Below are positions 17,637-25,572 of a DNA stretch of 64,000 nt, one piece after another. Location of the stretch: the NCBI RefSeq assembly GCF_001685355.1, contig NZ_CP016438.1, positions 4,402,001-4,466,000 of the forward strand. Reading direction: 5' to 3'. How positions within the stretch are numbered: the stretch's first letter is position 1; every line of letters begins with the position of its first letter. The translations under genes and the position numbers were made by a program. Below the pieces are notes generated by a model. That model was not told where the DNA came from. It saw nothing but the letters and a program-made list of their open reading frames with translations, and did not search any database. Source of the stretch: Streptomyces lincolnensis. GTDB taxonomy: Bacteria; Actinomycetota; Actinomycetes; Streptomycetales; Streptomycetaceae.

Positions 17637-17749
17637 GCCCTCACAGTGGCAGGCTCGGCGAGGACCGTCGTGGGCAGGGTCAGGGGGTCACGGTCCACCA
17701 CCTGTGGGTCGCGGAAGTAGTAGAGAACGTCACGCCCAGGCCGGGTCAC
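17633..17749 (-). CDS. Very small ORF or frameshifted tail of the 17730-17855 gene
   Basis: 38 codons from GTG 17749: VTRPGRDVLYYFRDPQVVDR through the end ATVRA. It overlaps the previous small gene by 20 bases in another frame and the next gene by GTGA. The well-formed content and coupled stop argue that it is translated. Removing one G from the GGG run near 17737 would fuse it to the upstream ORF as one protein of about 75 residues, so this may be a single gene carrying a frameshift. Confidence 0.4.
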   Translation of the reverse strand: MTRPGRDVLYYFRDPQVVDRDPLTLPTTVLAEPATVRA

Positions 17750-17855
17750 GGCCGATGGCCCGGAGGGCGTCCCGGACGACGTCCCGCTCCCCCTCCGTCA
17801 GGTCGCCGAACGCCTTCCTCGCAGGCTCGGCCTCCTCCAACGGAACGTCGTTCAC
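17730..17855 (-). CDS. Small acidic protein (41 residues)
   Basis: GTG 17855 overlaps the TGA of the upstream gene by four bases (GTGA), a standard coupled start. The sequence begins VNDVPLEEAEPARKAFGDLT and continues as one charged helix, ending DPAWA. It may be the N-terminal half of a protein continued at 17633-17749. It belongs to the cassette headed by the HATPase gene at 18564. Confidence 0.45.
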   Translation of the reverse strand: MNDVPLEEAEPARKAFGDLTEGERDVVRDALRAIGRDPAWA

Positions 17856-18094
17856 GTGCCGCCGCCTCCGGTGCGGGAGTCTTCGAGGGCCGTCATGATC
17901 TCGGGCGAGTTCCGGATCAGGACCCGGTGCCTGTATGCGCGGACCACTGCTGCCGCGCCCGCGAAGTCGTTCGTCGGGGCGGCTCCTATGGCGGCCGCCA
18001 GCTCCTCCTCGAAACGCTCCCGGTCGCCCGGGAAGCCGTAGCGGCTGAGCGCACCGCGCAGGTCGTCCACGGTCCGGATCTCGGGCGGCGGCAT
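17852..18094 (-). CDS. DUF6247-like small protein
   Basis: 80 residues from ATG 18094 with GGAGGTGG upstream; longer in-frame starts are not supported. RTVDDLRGALSRYGFPGDRE then FEEELAAAIGAAP resembles the Streptomyces DUF6247 family, which is often found beside small toxin-antitoxin-like genes. All-helical and soluble. It is coupled by GTGA overlap to the 41-residue ORF. Function unknown. Confidence 0.6.
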   Translation of the reverse strand: MPPPEIRTVDDLRGALSRYGFPGDRERFEEELAAAIGAAPTNDFAGAAAVVRAYRHRVLIRNSPEIMTALEDSRTGGGGT

Positions 18095-18120
18095 CGCTCC
18101 ACCTCCCAGCGGGGCCTGGA

Positions 18121-18564
18121 TCACCGCGCGACCGCCCCGTCCCCGCACTCCGCCCACAGCAGCTTGCCGCCCTTCGACGCGCCCAGCTCTCGGAGCACGG
18201 AGACGCCCCAGGCGTTCGCGCAGGAGCGGACGAGGTGGAGTCCGCGGCCGTCTTCCGCGTCCAGGGCCGGGGGCGGGGGGCGGTCGCGGTCCGAGAAGCC
18301 CGGTGGGACGCGGGGGTCCGTGTCCCATACGGCGACCCGCAGGCGGCCGGGGTCGGCGGAGTGGACGCGGAGGGCGTACGGGCCCTTCGTGTGCCGGTGG
18401 GAGTTCGTCAGCAGTTCCACAGCCAGGAGCTCCGCGGTGGGTGTCAGCTCGGGCATGTCATGAGCGGCGAGGATCAGGCGTAGGGCGCCCCTGGCGACAC
18501 CCGGTGCGCGGGGATCGTGCGGGAGGTGCAGGGTGTAGTTCCAGGACGGGGATACGGTGGCCAT
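18121..18564 (-). CDS. ATP-binding protein of the RsbW/SpoIIAB-like HATPase family
   Basis: 147 residues from ATG 18564. GHKL fold with N-box AVELLTNSHRHTKGP (about residue 51), D-box WDTDPRVPP (about 85) and G-box DGRGLHLVRSCANAWGV (about 110). In Streptomyces such proteins are commonly encoded divergently from Scr1-type XRE regulators followed by DUF397 genes, as here. Likely role: anti-sigma-type regulation. The head-to-head region 18565-18774 holds the promoters for both. Confidence 0.88.
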   Translation of the reverse strand: MATVSPSWNYTLHLPHDPRAPGVARGALRLILAAHDMPELTPTAELLAVELLTNSHRHTKGPYALRVHSADPGRLRVAVWDTDPRVPPGFSDRDRPPPPALDAEDGRGLHLVRSCANAWGVSVLRELGASKGGKLLWAECGDGAVAR

Positions 18565-18774
18565 CGGAAGTCTCCGGTCACTGAGGGGAGTTGGGATCTT
18601 GCGTACGGTGCCTGGTGTCTCTGCCGCGGCGTCCCACGGTGCGCTTCCAGGCGGGGCCCTTGAGAACGAAGATAGAGGTCTCGCAAAGGAGCTTTGCGAG
18701 ATTTCGAAGAATCTCAGGACTTTCTCCCTCATGTGGGTGACACAGGCCATGGGCACCCGGTAGGAGGAAGTGCC

Positions 18775-19629
18775 ATGACAGCAAGGCCCGCTCCGACGGC
18801 ACGCCGCATCCGGCTCGCGACTGAGCTGCGCAAACTCCGTGAACGTGCTGGTCTGAGTTCGACCGAGGCCGCACGGCTTCTCGGCACCAGCTCGGGTCAA
18901 CTCAGCAACGTCGAGTCGGCCCGGTTCGGGGTGAGCCCCGACCGTGTCCGAGCGATGGCCAACGTCTATTCCTGCACCAATCAGCCGTACATCGACGCCC
19001 TAGTCGGCATGGCGGGTGAGAAGGCCCGCGGCTGGTGGTGGGATGCGTACCGCGAGGTCCTGCCGTCAGGGCTGCTGACGCTCGCCGAGCTGGAGCACCA
19101 CGCGACGGCCATCCGTACCGCGTTCACCGCGCACATCCCCGGCATGCTCCAGACCACCGAGCACGCGCGGGAGATCTTCAGCCAGGCGATCCCGGCTCCC
19201 ACCCCGCCGGAAGTGGAGCACCGTGTCTCGCACCGCATCAAACGCCAGGACGTCCTGTACCGGGAGAACCCCAATCCGTACAGCACCGTCATCCATGAGG
19301 CAGCCCTGCACATGCGGGTCGGTGGCCGACAGGTGGCGCGCGAACAGCTCCACCACCTGGTCGACATGAGCGAGCGGGAGCACATCACCCTTCGGGTACT
19401 TCCCTATGAAGTCGGGGCATTCCCCGGGTCGGGCCAATCCATCAACTATCTGTGCGGTGGCGTACCGGAGTTGGACACCGTTCAGCTGGACCAGTTCCAC
19501 GGCCCCGTACTTCTGGACGCCGAGGCGCATTTGGAGAAGTACCGGCGCCTCCTGGACGTTGTCGAAGCAGCGGCTCTCGGCCCTGCGAAATCCCGGGACC
19601 TGATCCGTTCCATCGCTCAGAACCTGTGA
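18775..19629 (+). CDS. Scr1-type helix-turn-helix regulator (XRE HTH plus DUF5753)
   Basis: 284 residues from ATG 18775 (GGAGGAAG upstream). The HTH spans residues 10-70 (LRKLRERAGLSSTEAARLLG, then GQLSNVESARFGVSP). The C-terminal DUF5753 domain begins at ARGWWWDAYREVLP and includes IPGMLQTTEHAREIF and the conserved GAFPGSGQSINYL. It is followed ten bases later by a DUF397 gene, the usual Streptomyces pair (compare BldB/WhiJ-like systems). Expected to repress or control its own locus. Confidence 0.9.
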   Translation: MTARPAPTARRIRLATELRKLRERAGLSSTEAARLLGTSSGQLSNVESARFGVSPDRVRAMANVYSCTNQPYIDALVGMAGEKARGWWWDAYREVLPSGLLTLAELEHHATAIRTAFTAHIPGMLQTTEHAREIFSQAIPAPTPPEVEHRVSHRIKRQDVLYRENPNPYSTVIHEAALHMRVGGRQVAREQLHHLVDMSEREHITLRVLPYEVGAFPGSGQSINYLCGGVPELDTVQLDQFHGPVLLDAEAHLEKYRRLLDVVEAAALGPAKSRDLIRSIAQNL

Positions 19630-19639
19630 AGGAGCCCGT

Positions 19640-19843
19640 ATGTCCACTCCCCTCTGGCAGAAGTCGTCCTACTGCCAAGAAGGCGAAGCCTGCGTCCACA
19701 TATCCAGCCCCGCCCCCTCCCCCACCACCATCCACCTCACCGAAAGCGCCGACCCGACCGCAGCAGTTCTCAGCGCCACCCCCATCGCCTTCAGCGCTCT
19801 GCTCGACGTACTGAAGGCGGCCGACCGTCCTCAGACGCCGTGA
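19640..19843 (+). CDS. DUF397-domain small protein
   Basis: 67 residues, ATG 19640 with GAAGGAG upstream. WQKSSYCQEGEACVHI and FSALLDVLKAA are the two DUF397 signature blocks. The usual partner of the XRE/DUF5753 regulator immediately upstream. The stop codon abuts the stop of the convergent SRPBCC gene. Confidence 0.9.
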   Translation: MSTPLWQKSSYCQEGEACVHISSPAPSPTTIHLTESADPTAAVLSATPIAFSALLDVLKAADRPQTP

Positions 19844-20281
19844 TCATCCCGCCCCGTCGAGTCCCGCCACCAGCGCGTCCAGACACGCCTGCCAGCCCCG
19901 GGAGGCGCTCTCCGCGGTCGACGGATCGGTCAGGACATGGGTGAGGACGAGCAGACAGCCGGAGCCCTCGTCGCTGAGCTCGATCCTGAGGTGGTCGTCG
20001 AACTCCCGCTCCTTGCCGTCCGGGTCGTGCTCGTCGAAGGCGAAGAGTCGCGGCGGGTCGTAGTGGGTGACGGTGGCCGTGTAGGTCGTGCCCTCGCCGT
20101 CGTCGAAGGTGATCCGGCCGCCGGCCCGTGGCTCCAGCAACGTCACCCGCAACGGATACCACTGGCTCAGCTGCCGGGGATCGGTGACGGCCGCCCAGAC
20201 CTTGTCCCGGCTGTGCTTCAGGTGACGTTCGCAGCGCAAAGCGGGGCGGCCGTCGATGGTGACGGTGCTGGTCTCGCTCAT
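19844..20281 (-). CDS. SRPBCC/AHSA1-family protein
   Basis: 145 residues from ATG 20281, five bases after the ArsR stop. START-like helix-grip fold: RHLKHSRDKVWAAVTDPRQL at the N-terminus, SQWYPLRV, and the final helix ASRGWQACLDALVAGL. AHSA1-like proteins paired with ArsR regulators are frequent in actinobacteria; the ligand is unknown. Same operon as the ArsR gene. Confidence 0.88.
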   Translation of the reverse strand: MSETSTVTIDGRPALRCERHLKHSRDKVWAAVTDPRQLSQWYPLRVTLLEPRAGGRITFDDGEGTTYTATVTHYDPPRLFAFDEHDPDGKEREFDDHLRIELSDEGSGCLLVLTHVLTDPSTAESASRGWQACLDALVAGLDGAG

Positions 20282-20286
20282 CGCAA

Positions 20287-20634
20287 TCACGGCTCCTCGG
20301 CCGCCTGAGGCGGCTGTTCCTCGGGGATGTCGGGCATCGTTTCGAGATGCTGTTCCAGCAGGTCCAGGCGTTCGGTCCACAGGCGGCGATACGGCGCGAG
20401 CCAGGCGTCCAGATCGGCCAACGGCTCCGGGCGGAGCTCGTACCAGCGGCGCTGCGCCTCGGCCCGCACCGTGACGAGCCCGGCGTCGCGCAGCACCCGC
20501 AGGTGCTTGGACACCCGCGGCTGGCTCATCTCCAGCTCCTGGGCCATCTCCCCCACGAGCCACGGGCGCCCGAGCAGCAGCCCGAGCATCCGCCGCCGGG
20601 TGGGGTCGGCCAGCACATCGAACGGCAGGGACAC
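20287..20634 (-). CDS. ArsR-family winged-helix regulator
   Basis: 115 residues. FDVLADPTRRRMLGLLLGRP starts the domain and EMSQPRVSKHLRVLRDAGLV is the recognition helix-turn-helix. There is no ars-type metal-binding CxC motif, so it belongs to the AHSA1-linked group rather than metal sensors. It probably represses its own two-gene operon through the palindrome at 20652-20666. Confidence 0.9.
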   Translation of the reverse strand: MSLPFDVLADPTRRRMLGLLLGRPWLVGEMAQELEMSQPRVSKHLRVLRDAGLVTVRAEAQRRWYELRPEPLADLDAWLAPYRRLWTERLDLLEQHLETMPDIPEEQPPQAAEEP

Positions 20635-20651
20635 ACCCTGAATGTATCCGA

Positions 20652-20666
20652 CTGGTTATATAACTG
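20652..20666. promoter_or_regulatory. Candidate ArsR operator
   Basis: GTTATATAAC is a perfect 10-base palindrome inside the imperfect repeat CTGGTTATATAACTG, 18 bases before the ArsR start codon. It is an AT-rich island in GC-rich DNA, as expected for an operator/-10 overlap. Confidence 0.45.
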
Positions 20667-20706
20667 CAACGGCATGTAGCCGGTCGACCGGCCACGGGCC
20701 TCCGGG

Positions 20707-21018
20707 CTACCGCTTGCGGCCTGCCTCGATCGCGCAGACGGCTGTCAGGCAGGCGGCTGCCGCGGCCATCGAGCCGTAGAGGGCCCCGTCAAGGAGCGGA
20801 CTGTTCGCGCCCTCCACCGTGCCGTCCTGATGCCTGCACGACTTCTCGAAGGGGAAGCTGCCGGTGTGCAGATCACCGCAGCGACTGGCCAGGTCCTCGT
20901 TGAGCACGCTCGCCCTGACCCAGGAGAGCCCCCATACGAGGAAGAAGATCCCGACGAAGACGCACACGGCTCCCCACAGCCGGTTCAGTCGGGCATCGCG
21001 CACGTCTGCTCCTGTCAT
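20707..21018 (-). CDS. Small membrane protein of unknown function
   Basis: 103 residues from ATG 21018. Two predicted transmembrane helices (LWGAVCVFVGIFFLVWGLSW near the N-terminus and a C-terminal segment SMAAAAACLTAVCAIEAG) enclose an outside loop with two cysteines (SRCGDLHTG, KSCRHQDG). No family recognised. Single gene. Confidence 0.65.
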   Translation of the reverse strand: MTGADVRDARLNRLWGAVCVFVGIFFLVWGLSWVRASVLNEDLASRCGDLHTGSFPFEKSCRHQDGTVEGANSPLLDGALYGSMAAAAACLTAVCAIEAGRKR

Positions 21019-21172
21019 GCGGCGGAGCGTACCGCGCGGCCCCGACCGACCTGGCTGAGCGTTTCGCCCTGACATCTGTCAGGGACCGTCGGCACCGGTG
21101 GCCCTCTAGGTTGCGGTGCGCACCGCCTCTGTCGGTCCGTCCACCGCTCCCCCCACAGGAGGAACCGAACCC

Positions 21173-21595
21173 ATGCGTACCAAGCGCTCACTTCTCGGCG
21201 CGGTCGGCACCATGACCCTCGTGCTGGCCTCCGTCCTCGCGTCCGGTACGGCTCAGGCGGCGTCCTCCGCCGCCTCCGCCGTCGCCCCGACGATCTCACC
21301 GGCCGCCGATTCGCGGCTGGTGCCCGCCGGCAGTCACATCACCTGCGACACGGGGAACTTCTGCGCCGGCGTGTGGGACCCCACGGTCAACCAGTGGCGG
21401 GTCTTCTTCCTCTACCACTGCAACCGCTACCACCTCTCGAACTGGCAGGGCACGGGCGAGGTCGTGAACAGCCAGACCGACAACGCCCAGGCGACGACCT
21501 ACGGCCAGAACGGCAACGTGATCCAGACCTTCCCGGTCAGCACCGACGCGCCCGACGTGGACTGGGACCCGGTCTGGTCGATCCGCAACTGCTGA
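21173..21595 (+). CDS. Small secreted cysteine-containing protein
   Basis: 140 residues from ATG 21173 (AGGAGGA upstream). Sec signal peptide ending near GTAQAASS. The mature domain has four cysteines (HITCDTGNFCAGVWD, LYHCNRYHLSNW, and IRNC at the end) and many aromatic residues, resembling small secreted Streptomyces proteins such as peptidase-inhibitor I36-like folds. Two disulfides are likely. Function unknown. Confidence 0.75.
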   Translation: MRTKRSLLGAVGTMTLVLASVLASGTAQAASSAASAVAPTISPAADSRLVPAGSHITCDTGNFCAGVWDPTVNQWRVFFLYHCNRYHLSNWQGTGEVVNSQTDNAQATTYGQNGNVIQTFPVSTDAPDVDWDPVWSIRNC

Positions 21596-21621
21596 GCCGT
21601 CCGAAGAGCCGCTGGGCCGTT

Positions 21622-22683
21622 CTACTCGTCGCTGTCGAACGCCATGTGCAGGTGGTCCCTGTGCGCCCGGTCCGTGAAGAAGACCTCGCCGCCCCTGCCC
21701 AGCAGCCGCGGGCCGCCCACCCGGTACGCCCCCGCCCTCGCCGCCGCTCGCATGAAGCCGTCGATCAGGGCGTGCGGGGTGGTGGGGTCGCTCACCGGTC
21801 GGCCGTTCACCGCCCAGACGTCGAAGGCGCGCATGCGGGTGTGGTCGCTGAGGCGGCTCGTGCCGAAGACGTTCCGCGGGTGGCCCGTGTGGACGACGCT
21901 GACGTCGATGTCGTAGGACTCGGCGAGGGTGAGCAGGGCCCGGAGCGGGGCGGGGTGCAGGTGGCCGGCGCGGATGTCGGCGTCGGCGGCGGGCGGGAGG
22001 TGGATGTGGTCGTGGGTGACGGTCCGCCGGATCAGGGCGCCGGGGCGGGCGAGGGGGCGCCCGGGGCGGGAGGGGTGGAGGTCGCACACCTGCCAGCCGG
22101 AGGGCGCGCGGGTCAGGCGTACGTCGACCGTGGCGCCGCCGTCCTCGACGGAGCCGTCGGCCGCCCGCCGCCACTGCCGTAGCGGGACCAGGACGCTGGC
22201 GTGGTCGCCGGCCAGGCCGCCGTACTGGGCGGCGATCACCCGGACCGTGGCCTCGGGGGCGGGGGTGAGCAGCGGGGCGGCCCTGGCGACGAGATGCGCC
22301 GCCCCGGCGGGGGGTACGCCCCGGTTCCGGGCCCGCTCCCGCGCGGGGCCAGGCCCTTGCTGTCCCCGGGGCCAGGTGCCGAGGGCCTCCAGGAGCCGTA
22401 CCGCCGCGCCCTTGGCCCGCGGCTCGACCTCCGTGCGGGCGAGGGGCCACGGGGAGGGGGCGGGGAGCGGGGGCTCCGGGGGGATCGTGGGGGTTCCCCG
22501 GGGCCCGCGTGAGGGCGCGGGGGTGTCGGATGACGACGCACCGGCGCTCGCCGTCGCCCCCGGCTCACCGCCGCCACCGAGGCCACGGTCCGTGTGATCG
22601 CCGCCGTCCGACGTGCAGCCAGCCGCGCCGAATCCGGCAGCGGCGGCGGCCAACAGCAGGGTGCGCCTGGCTGGTTCGGTCAC
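21622..22683 (-). CDS. Lipoprotein with M15-like (D-Ala-D-Ala carboxypeptidase fold) C-terminal domain
   Basis: 353 residues from GTG 22683. ARRTLLLAAAAAGFGAAGC gives a signal with lipobox. A Pro-rich linker follows, then an NTF2-like domain with strands (TVRVIAAQYGGLAG, VDVRLTRAPSGWQVCDLHPS). The C-terminal region has SDHTRMRAFDVWAVNG and HRDHLHMAF, the S-x-H...D...H-x-H arrangement of M15/VanY-like metalloproteins. Likely anchored outside the membrane; substrate and activity unproven. Confidence 0.7.
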   Translation of the reverse strand: MTEPARRTLLLAAAAAGFGAAGCTSDGGDHTDRGLGGGGEPGATASAGASSSDTPAPSRGPRGTPTIPPEPPLPAPSPWPLARTEVEPRAKGAAVRLLEALGTWPRGQQGPGPARERARNRGVPPAGAAHLVARAAPLLTPAPEATVRVIAAQYGGLAGDHASVLVPLRQWRRAADGSVEDGGATVDVRLTRAPSGWQVCDLHPSRPGRPLARPGALIRRTVTHDHIHLPPAADADIRAGHLHPAPLRALLTLAESYDIDVSVVHTGHPRNVFGTSRLSDHTRMRAFDVWAVNGRPVSDPTTPHALIDGFMRAAARAGAYRVGGPRLLGRGGEVFFTDRAHRDHLHMAFDSDE

Positions 22684-22844
22684 CCTCCAGGGTCGCGCCG
22701 GGGGCGCCGGAGCTGTCAAGGAGGGGCTACGGCACCATCGACAGCAGCACCCGCACCGGACCACGAGCGCCACGCACACCCCAGAAGCACGGGCAAGCCC
22801 ACACCCCGGGCGTACACCCGAGCGCACCCCCAGGAGGCCCGCCC

Positions 22845-23246
22845 ATGTCCCGTCGAGCCGAGCAGAAGTACCGGATCGCCACCGCCTTCCAGCGCCGGTT
22901 CAATCCGCTCCTGCGCCGCCTGCCCCTCCAGACCGTGCTGGAGACCACGGGCCGCACGTCCGGGCTGCCGCGCCGGACCCCGCTGGGCGGGCGGCGCGTC
23001 GGGGACTCCTTCTGGCTGGTCTCGGAGTTCGGCGAGCGGTCGCAGTACGTCCGCAACATCCAGGCCGATCCGAGGGTGAGGGTGCGCATCAACGGGCGGT
23101 GGCACACCGGTACGGCCCATCTGCTCCCCGACGACGACCCCATCGCCCGTCTGCGCACCCTGCCCCGCTTCAACAGCACGGCGGTACGGGCCATAGGGGC
23201 GGGTCTACTGACGGTACGGGTGGACCTGGACGGCCCCCGCCCCTGA
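22845..23246 (+). CDS. Deazaflavin-dependent nitroreductase-family protein
   Basis: 133 residues from ATG 22845 with CAGGAGG seven bases upstream. Split-barrel fold with LETTGRTSGLPRRTPLGG, FWLVSEFGERSQYVRNIQAD and PRVRVRINGRWHTGTAHLL, the signature of the Ddn-like family that uses F420H2. Substrate unknown. The homologue at 48838-49308 belongs to the same family. Confidence 0.88.
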   Translation: MSRRAEQKYRIATAFQRRFNPLLRRLPLQTVLETTGRTSGLPRRTPLGGRRVGDSFWLVSEFGERSQYVRNIQADPRVRVRINGRWHTGTAHLLPDDDPIARLRTLPRFNSTAVRAIGAGLLTVRVDLDGPRP

Positions 23247-23267
23247 CGCCGGGGCCGGGGCCGGGGC

Positions 23268-24044
23268 TCACCCCACCCGCGCGTACACCTCCCGCACCAG
23301 CTCGGTCACGGTCTCCGGCACCCGCAGCGTCGGCAGATGGTCGCACTCCGCCGCCCGGACCAGCCGGCAGCCCGGGATCGCCTCCGCCATCGCCTCGTTG
23401 CAGCGGATCGTGCGGGGCTCGTCCTGCTCGCCGAGGAGGAGCGCGCAGGGCAGGGACAGTTCGCCGAGGCGGGGGAAGGCGGGCGGTTCCTCGGTGACGT
23501 GGCCGTAGGTGGTGAACCAGGCGGGGATCGCGGCCCGGATCAGGGTCGCGGCCTCGGTGTCGGGGGGTGTGCCCGCCGCGCCCCAGACGCGCAGGGAGAG
23601 GGCGAAGAGGCCGTCCATGTCACCGGCCTGCGCCAACTCGGCGATCTGTGCGGTCAGTTCCTTGTTCTCCAGCTCGGGGTACCCGGTGACACCCGGCACC
23701 AGCAGGACCAGCCCCGCGACCCGCTCCGGCTCGTTCAGCGTCCCGCTGACCGCCGTCGACCCGCCCATGCTCGTCCCGACGAGCACGGCCCGCGCGACCC
23801 CGAAGTGGTCCAGGACCGTCTTCAGGTCCCCGGCGGCGGAGTACGACACCGTCGGCGCCGGAGACCGCCCGAACCCCCGGGCGTCGTACCGGATGACCCG
23901 CCGCCCCACGGCCAGCGCGGGCAGCACCGGTTCCCACACCCGAGAATCGGCGACCCCGGGATGCAGCAGGACCAGCGGCACCCCCTCCCCGCCCGTGTCG
24001 TCCGCCCAGACCTCGCCGCCCTCGACGCGCACCATGGTTTCCAT
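23268..24044 (-). CDS. Alpha/beta hydrolase
   Basis: 258 residues from ATG 24044. Oxyanion motif LLHPGVADSR, nucleophile elbow GTSMGG (Ser about residue 92), acid in LLGEQDEPR and His in AECDHLPTL. It is the last of four same-strand genes (LLM, deacylase, aldehyde dehydrogenase, hydrolase), so it may process an ester or lactone intermediate of that pathway. No CTGAC-N5-GTCAG site of its own. Confidence 0.9.
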   Translation of the reverse strand: METMVRVEGGEVWADDTGGEGVPLVLLHPGVADSRVWEPVLPALAVGRRVIRYDARGFGRSPAPTVSYSAAGDLKTVLDHFGVARAVLVGTSMGGSTAVSGTLNEPERVAGLVLLVPGVTGYPELENKELTAQIAELAQAGDMDGLFALSLRVWGAAGTPPDTEAATLIRAAIPAWFTTYGHVTEEPPAFPRLGELSLPCALLLGEQDEPRTIRCNEAMAEAIPGCRLVRAAECDHLPTLRVPETVTELVREVYARVG

Positions 24045-24120
24045 ACGGCGAACTGTGCCCGGCCGCCCGCCCGGCCACCAGGAAGCCGTCGGCCAAGCCC
24101 TCCGTCCGGCGGCCGGTCCC

Positions 24121-25572
24121 TCACCCCGGCCACACGATCGCCTGCACCTCGCTGTACGCGTGCAGCGCGTAGGAGCCGACGTCCCGGCCGACTCCGCTCT
24201 TCTTGAAGCCGCCGAAGGGGGCCTCCATGTTGCGGCCGACGGTGTTGACGCCGACGCCGCCGGCCCGCAGTTGCCGGGCGACGCGGAAGGCGCGGGCGAC
24301 GTCGGCGGACCAGACGTAGTCGATGAGGCCGTAGTCGGTGTCGTTGGCCAGTTCCACGCCCTCCTCCTCTTCCTCGAAGGGGAGGACGCAGACGACGGGG
24401 CCGAAGATCTCCTCGCGGGTGACCCGCATGTCGGGGGTGCAGTCGGCGAGGAGGGTCGGGGCGATGTAGAAGCCGCTGTCCAGCGCCGGGCGTTCGCCGC
24501 CCGCCGCCACCGTGGCGCCTTCCTTGCGGCCCAGTTCGACGTACGACTCCACCCGGTCCCGGTGGGCGGCCGAGATCACCGGGCCGACCACCGTGTCGGG
24601 GGCCGAGGGGTCGCCCACCTTCAACCGGCCCGCGTATCCGGCGAGTTGCTCGACCAGGCGGTCGTACACGCCCCGCTGGGCCAGTACCCGGGTCGGTGCG
24701 GTGCAGATCTGGCCACTGTAGAAGGAGAAGGTGGTGCCGATACCGGCGACGGCGGAGGCGAGGTCGGCGTCGTCGAAGACGACCGCCGTGCCCTTGCCGC
24801 CCAGTTCCAGCAGCTGGCGTTTGATCGCGCGCCCGCAGACCTCGCCGATGCGCTGCCCCACGGCCGTGGAGCCGGTGAAGCTGACCATGTCGACGTCGGG
24901 CGAGTCGACGGCCGCCTCGCCGACCGCGACCGACCGGCCGCTGACGACGTTGACGACTCCTGGCGGTGCCCCGGCCGCCTCCAGGGCCTGAGCCATGCGG
25001 TAGACGGACAGCGGGTCCTGCGGGGCGGGCTTGACGACGACCGTGTTGCCCATGGCCAGGGCGGGGGCGACCTTGCCGACCGGGTTGGCCCAGGGGTTGT
25101 TGTAGGAGGTGATGCAGGTGACGACCCCGACGGGCTGGCGGACGGCGAGGGCACCCATCACGGCCGCCTTCCCCATCGGTCCGGCCTCGTTGATCTGCGG
25201 CGGGATCGCCCACTCGGCGGGTTCGACGCGGGCGTAGCGCTGGAAGCGGGCGGCGGCGACCCCGACCTGGAGGGACCGCGCGGTGCCGGCGGTCGCGCCG
25301 GTCTCCGCCCGGGCGAGGTCGGCGTACTCCACGAACCGCGACCGGATGAGCTCGGCGGCCCGCGCGAGGACGGCCGCCCGCTCCTCCGGCTTCGTCCTCG
25401 ACCACGGCCCGGAGGCCTCGCGGGCCGCGGCACAGGCCGCGTGCACCTGATCCCGCGAGGCCTCCGGCGCCCACCCGACGGTCCGCTCGGTCGCCGGGTC
25501 GATCACCTCGTAGTGGCCGCCGTCCGGCTCCACCCAGGAGCCCCCGACGAACAGCCGCTGCTCCTCGGTCAC
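24121..25572 (-). CDS. NAD(P)-dependent aldehyde dehydrogenase
   Basis: 483 residues from GTG 25572, overlapping the upstream stop by four bases (GTGA). Rossmann region with SFTGSTAVGQRIGE, general base Glu in LELGGKG, and catalytic Cys in SGQICTAPTR. PFGGFKKSGVGRDVGSYAL closes the C-terminal oligomerisation part. Oxidises an aldehyde to the acid; substrate unknown. It is co-translated with the N-acyl-D-amino-acid-deacylase-like gene. Confidence 0.94.
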   Translation of the reverse strand: MTEEQRLFVGGSWVEPDGGHYEVIDPATERTVGWAPEASRDQVHAACAAAREASGPWSRTKPEERAAVLARAAELIRSRFVEYADLARAETGATAGTARSLQVGVAAARFQRYARVEPAEWAIPPQINEAGPMGKAAVMGALAVRQPVGVVTCITSYNNPWANPVGKVAPALAMGNTVVVKPAPQDPLSVYRMAQALEAAGAPPGVVNVVSGRSVAVGEAAVDSPDVDMVSFTGSTAVGQRIGEVCGRAIKRQLLELGGKGTAVVFDDADLASAVAGIGTTFSFYSGQICTAPTRVLAQRGVYDRLVEQLAGYAGRLKVGDPSAPDTVVGPVISAAHRDRVESYVELGRKEGATVAAGGERPALDSGFYIAPTLLADCTPDMRVTREEIFGPVVCVLPFEEEEEGVELANDTDYGLIDYVWSADVARAFRVARQLRAGGVGVNTVGRNMEAPFGGFKKSGVGRDVGSYALHAYSEVQAIVWPG

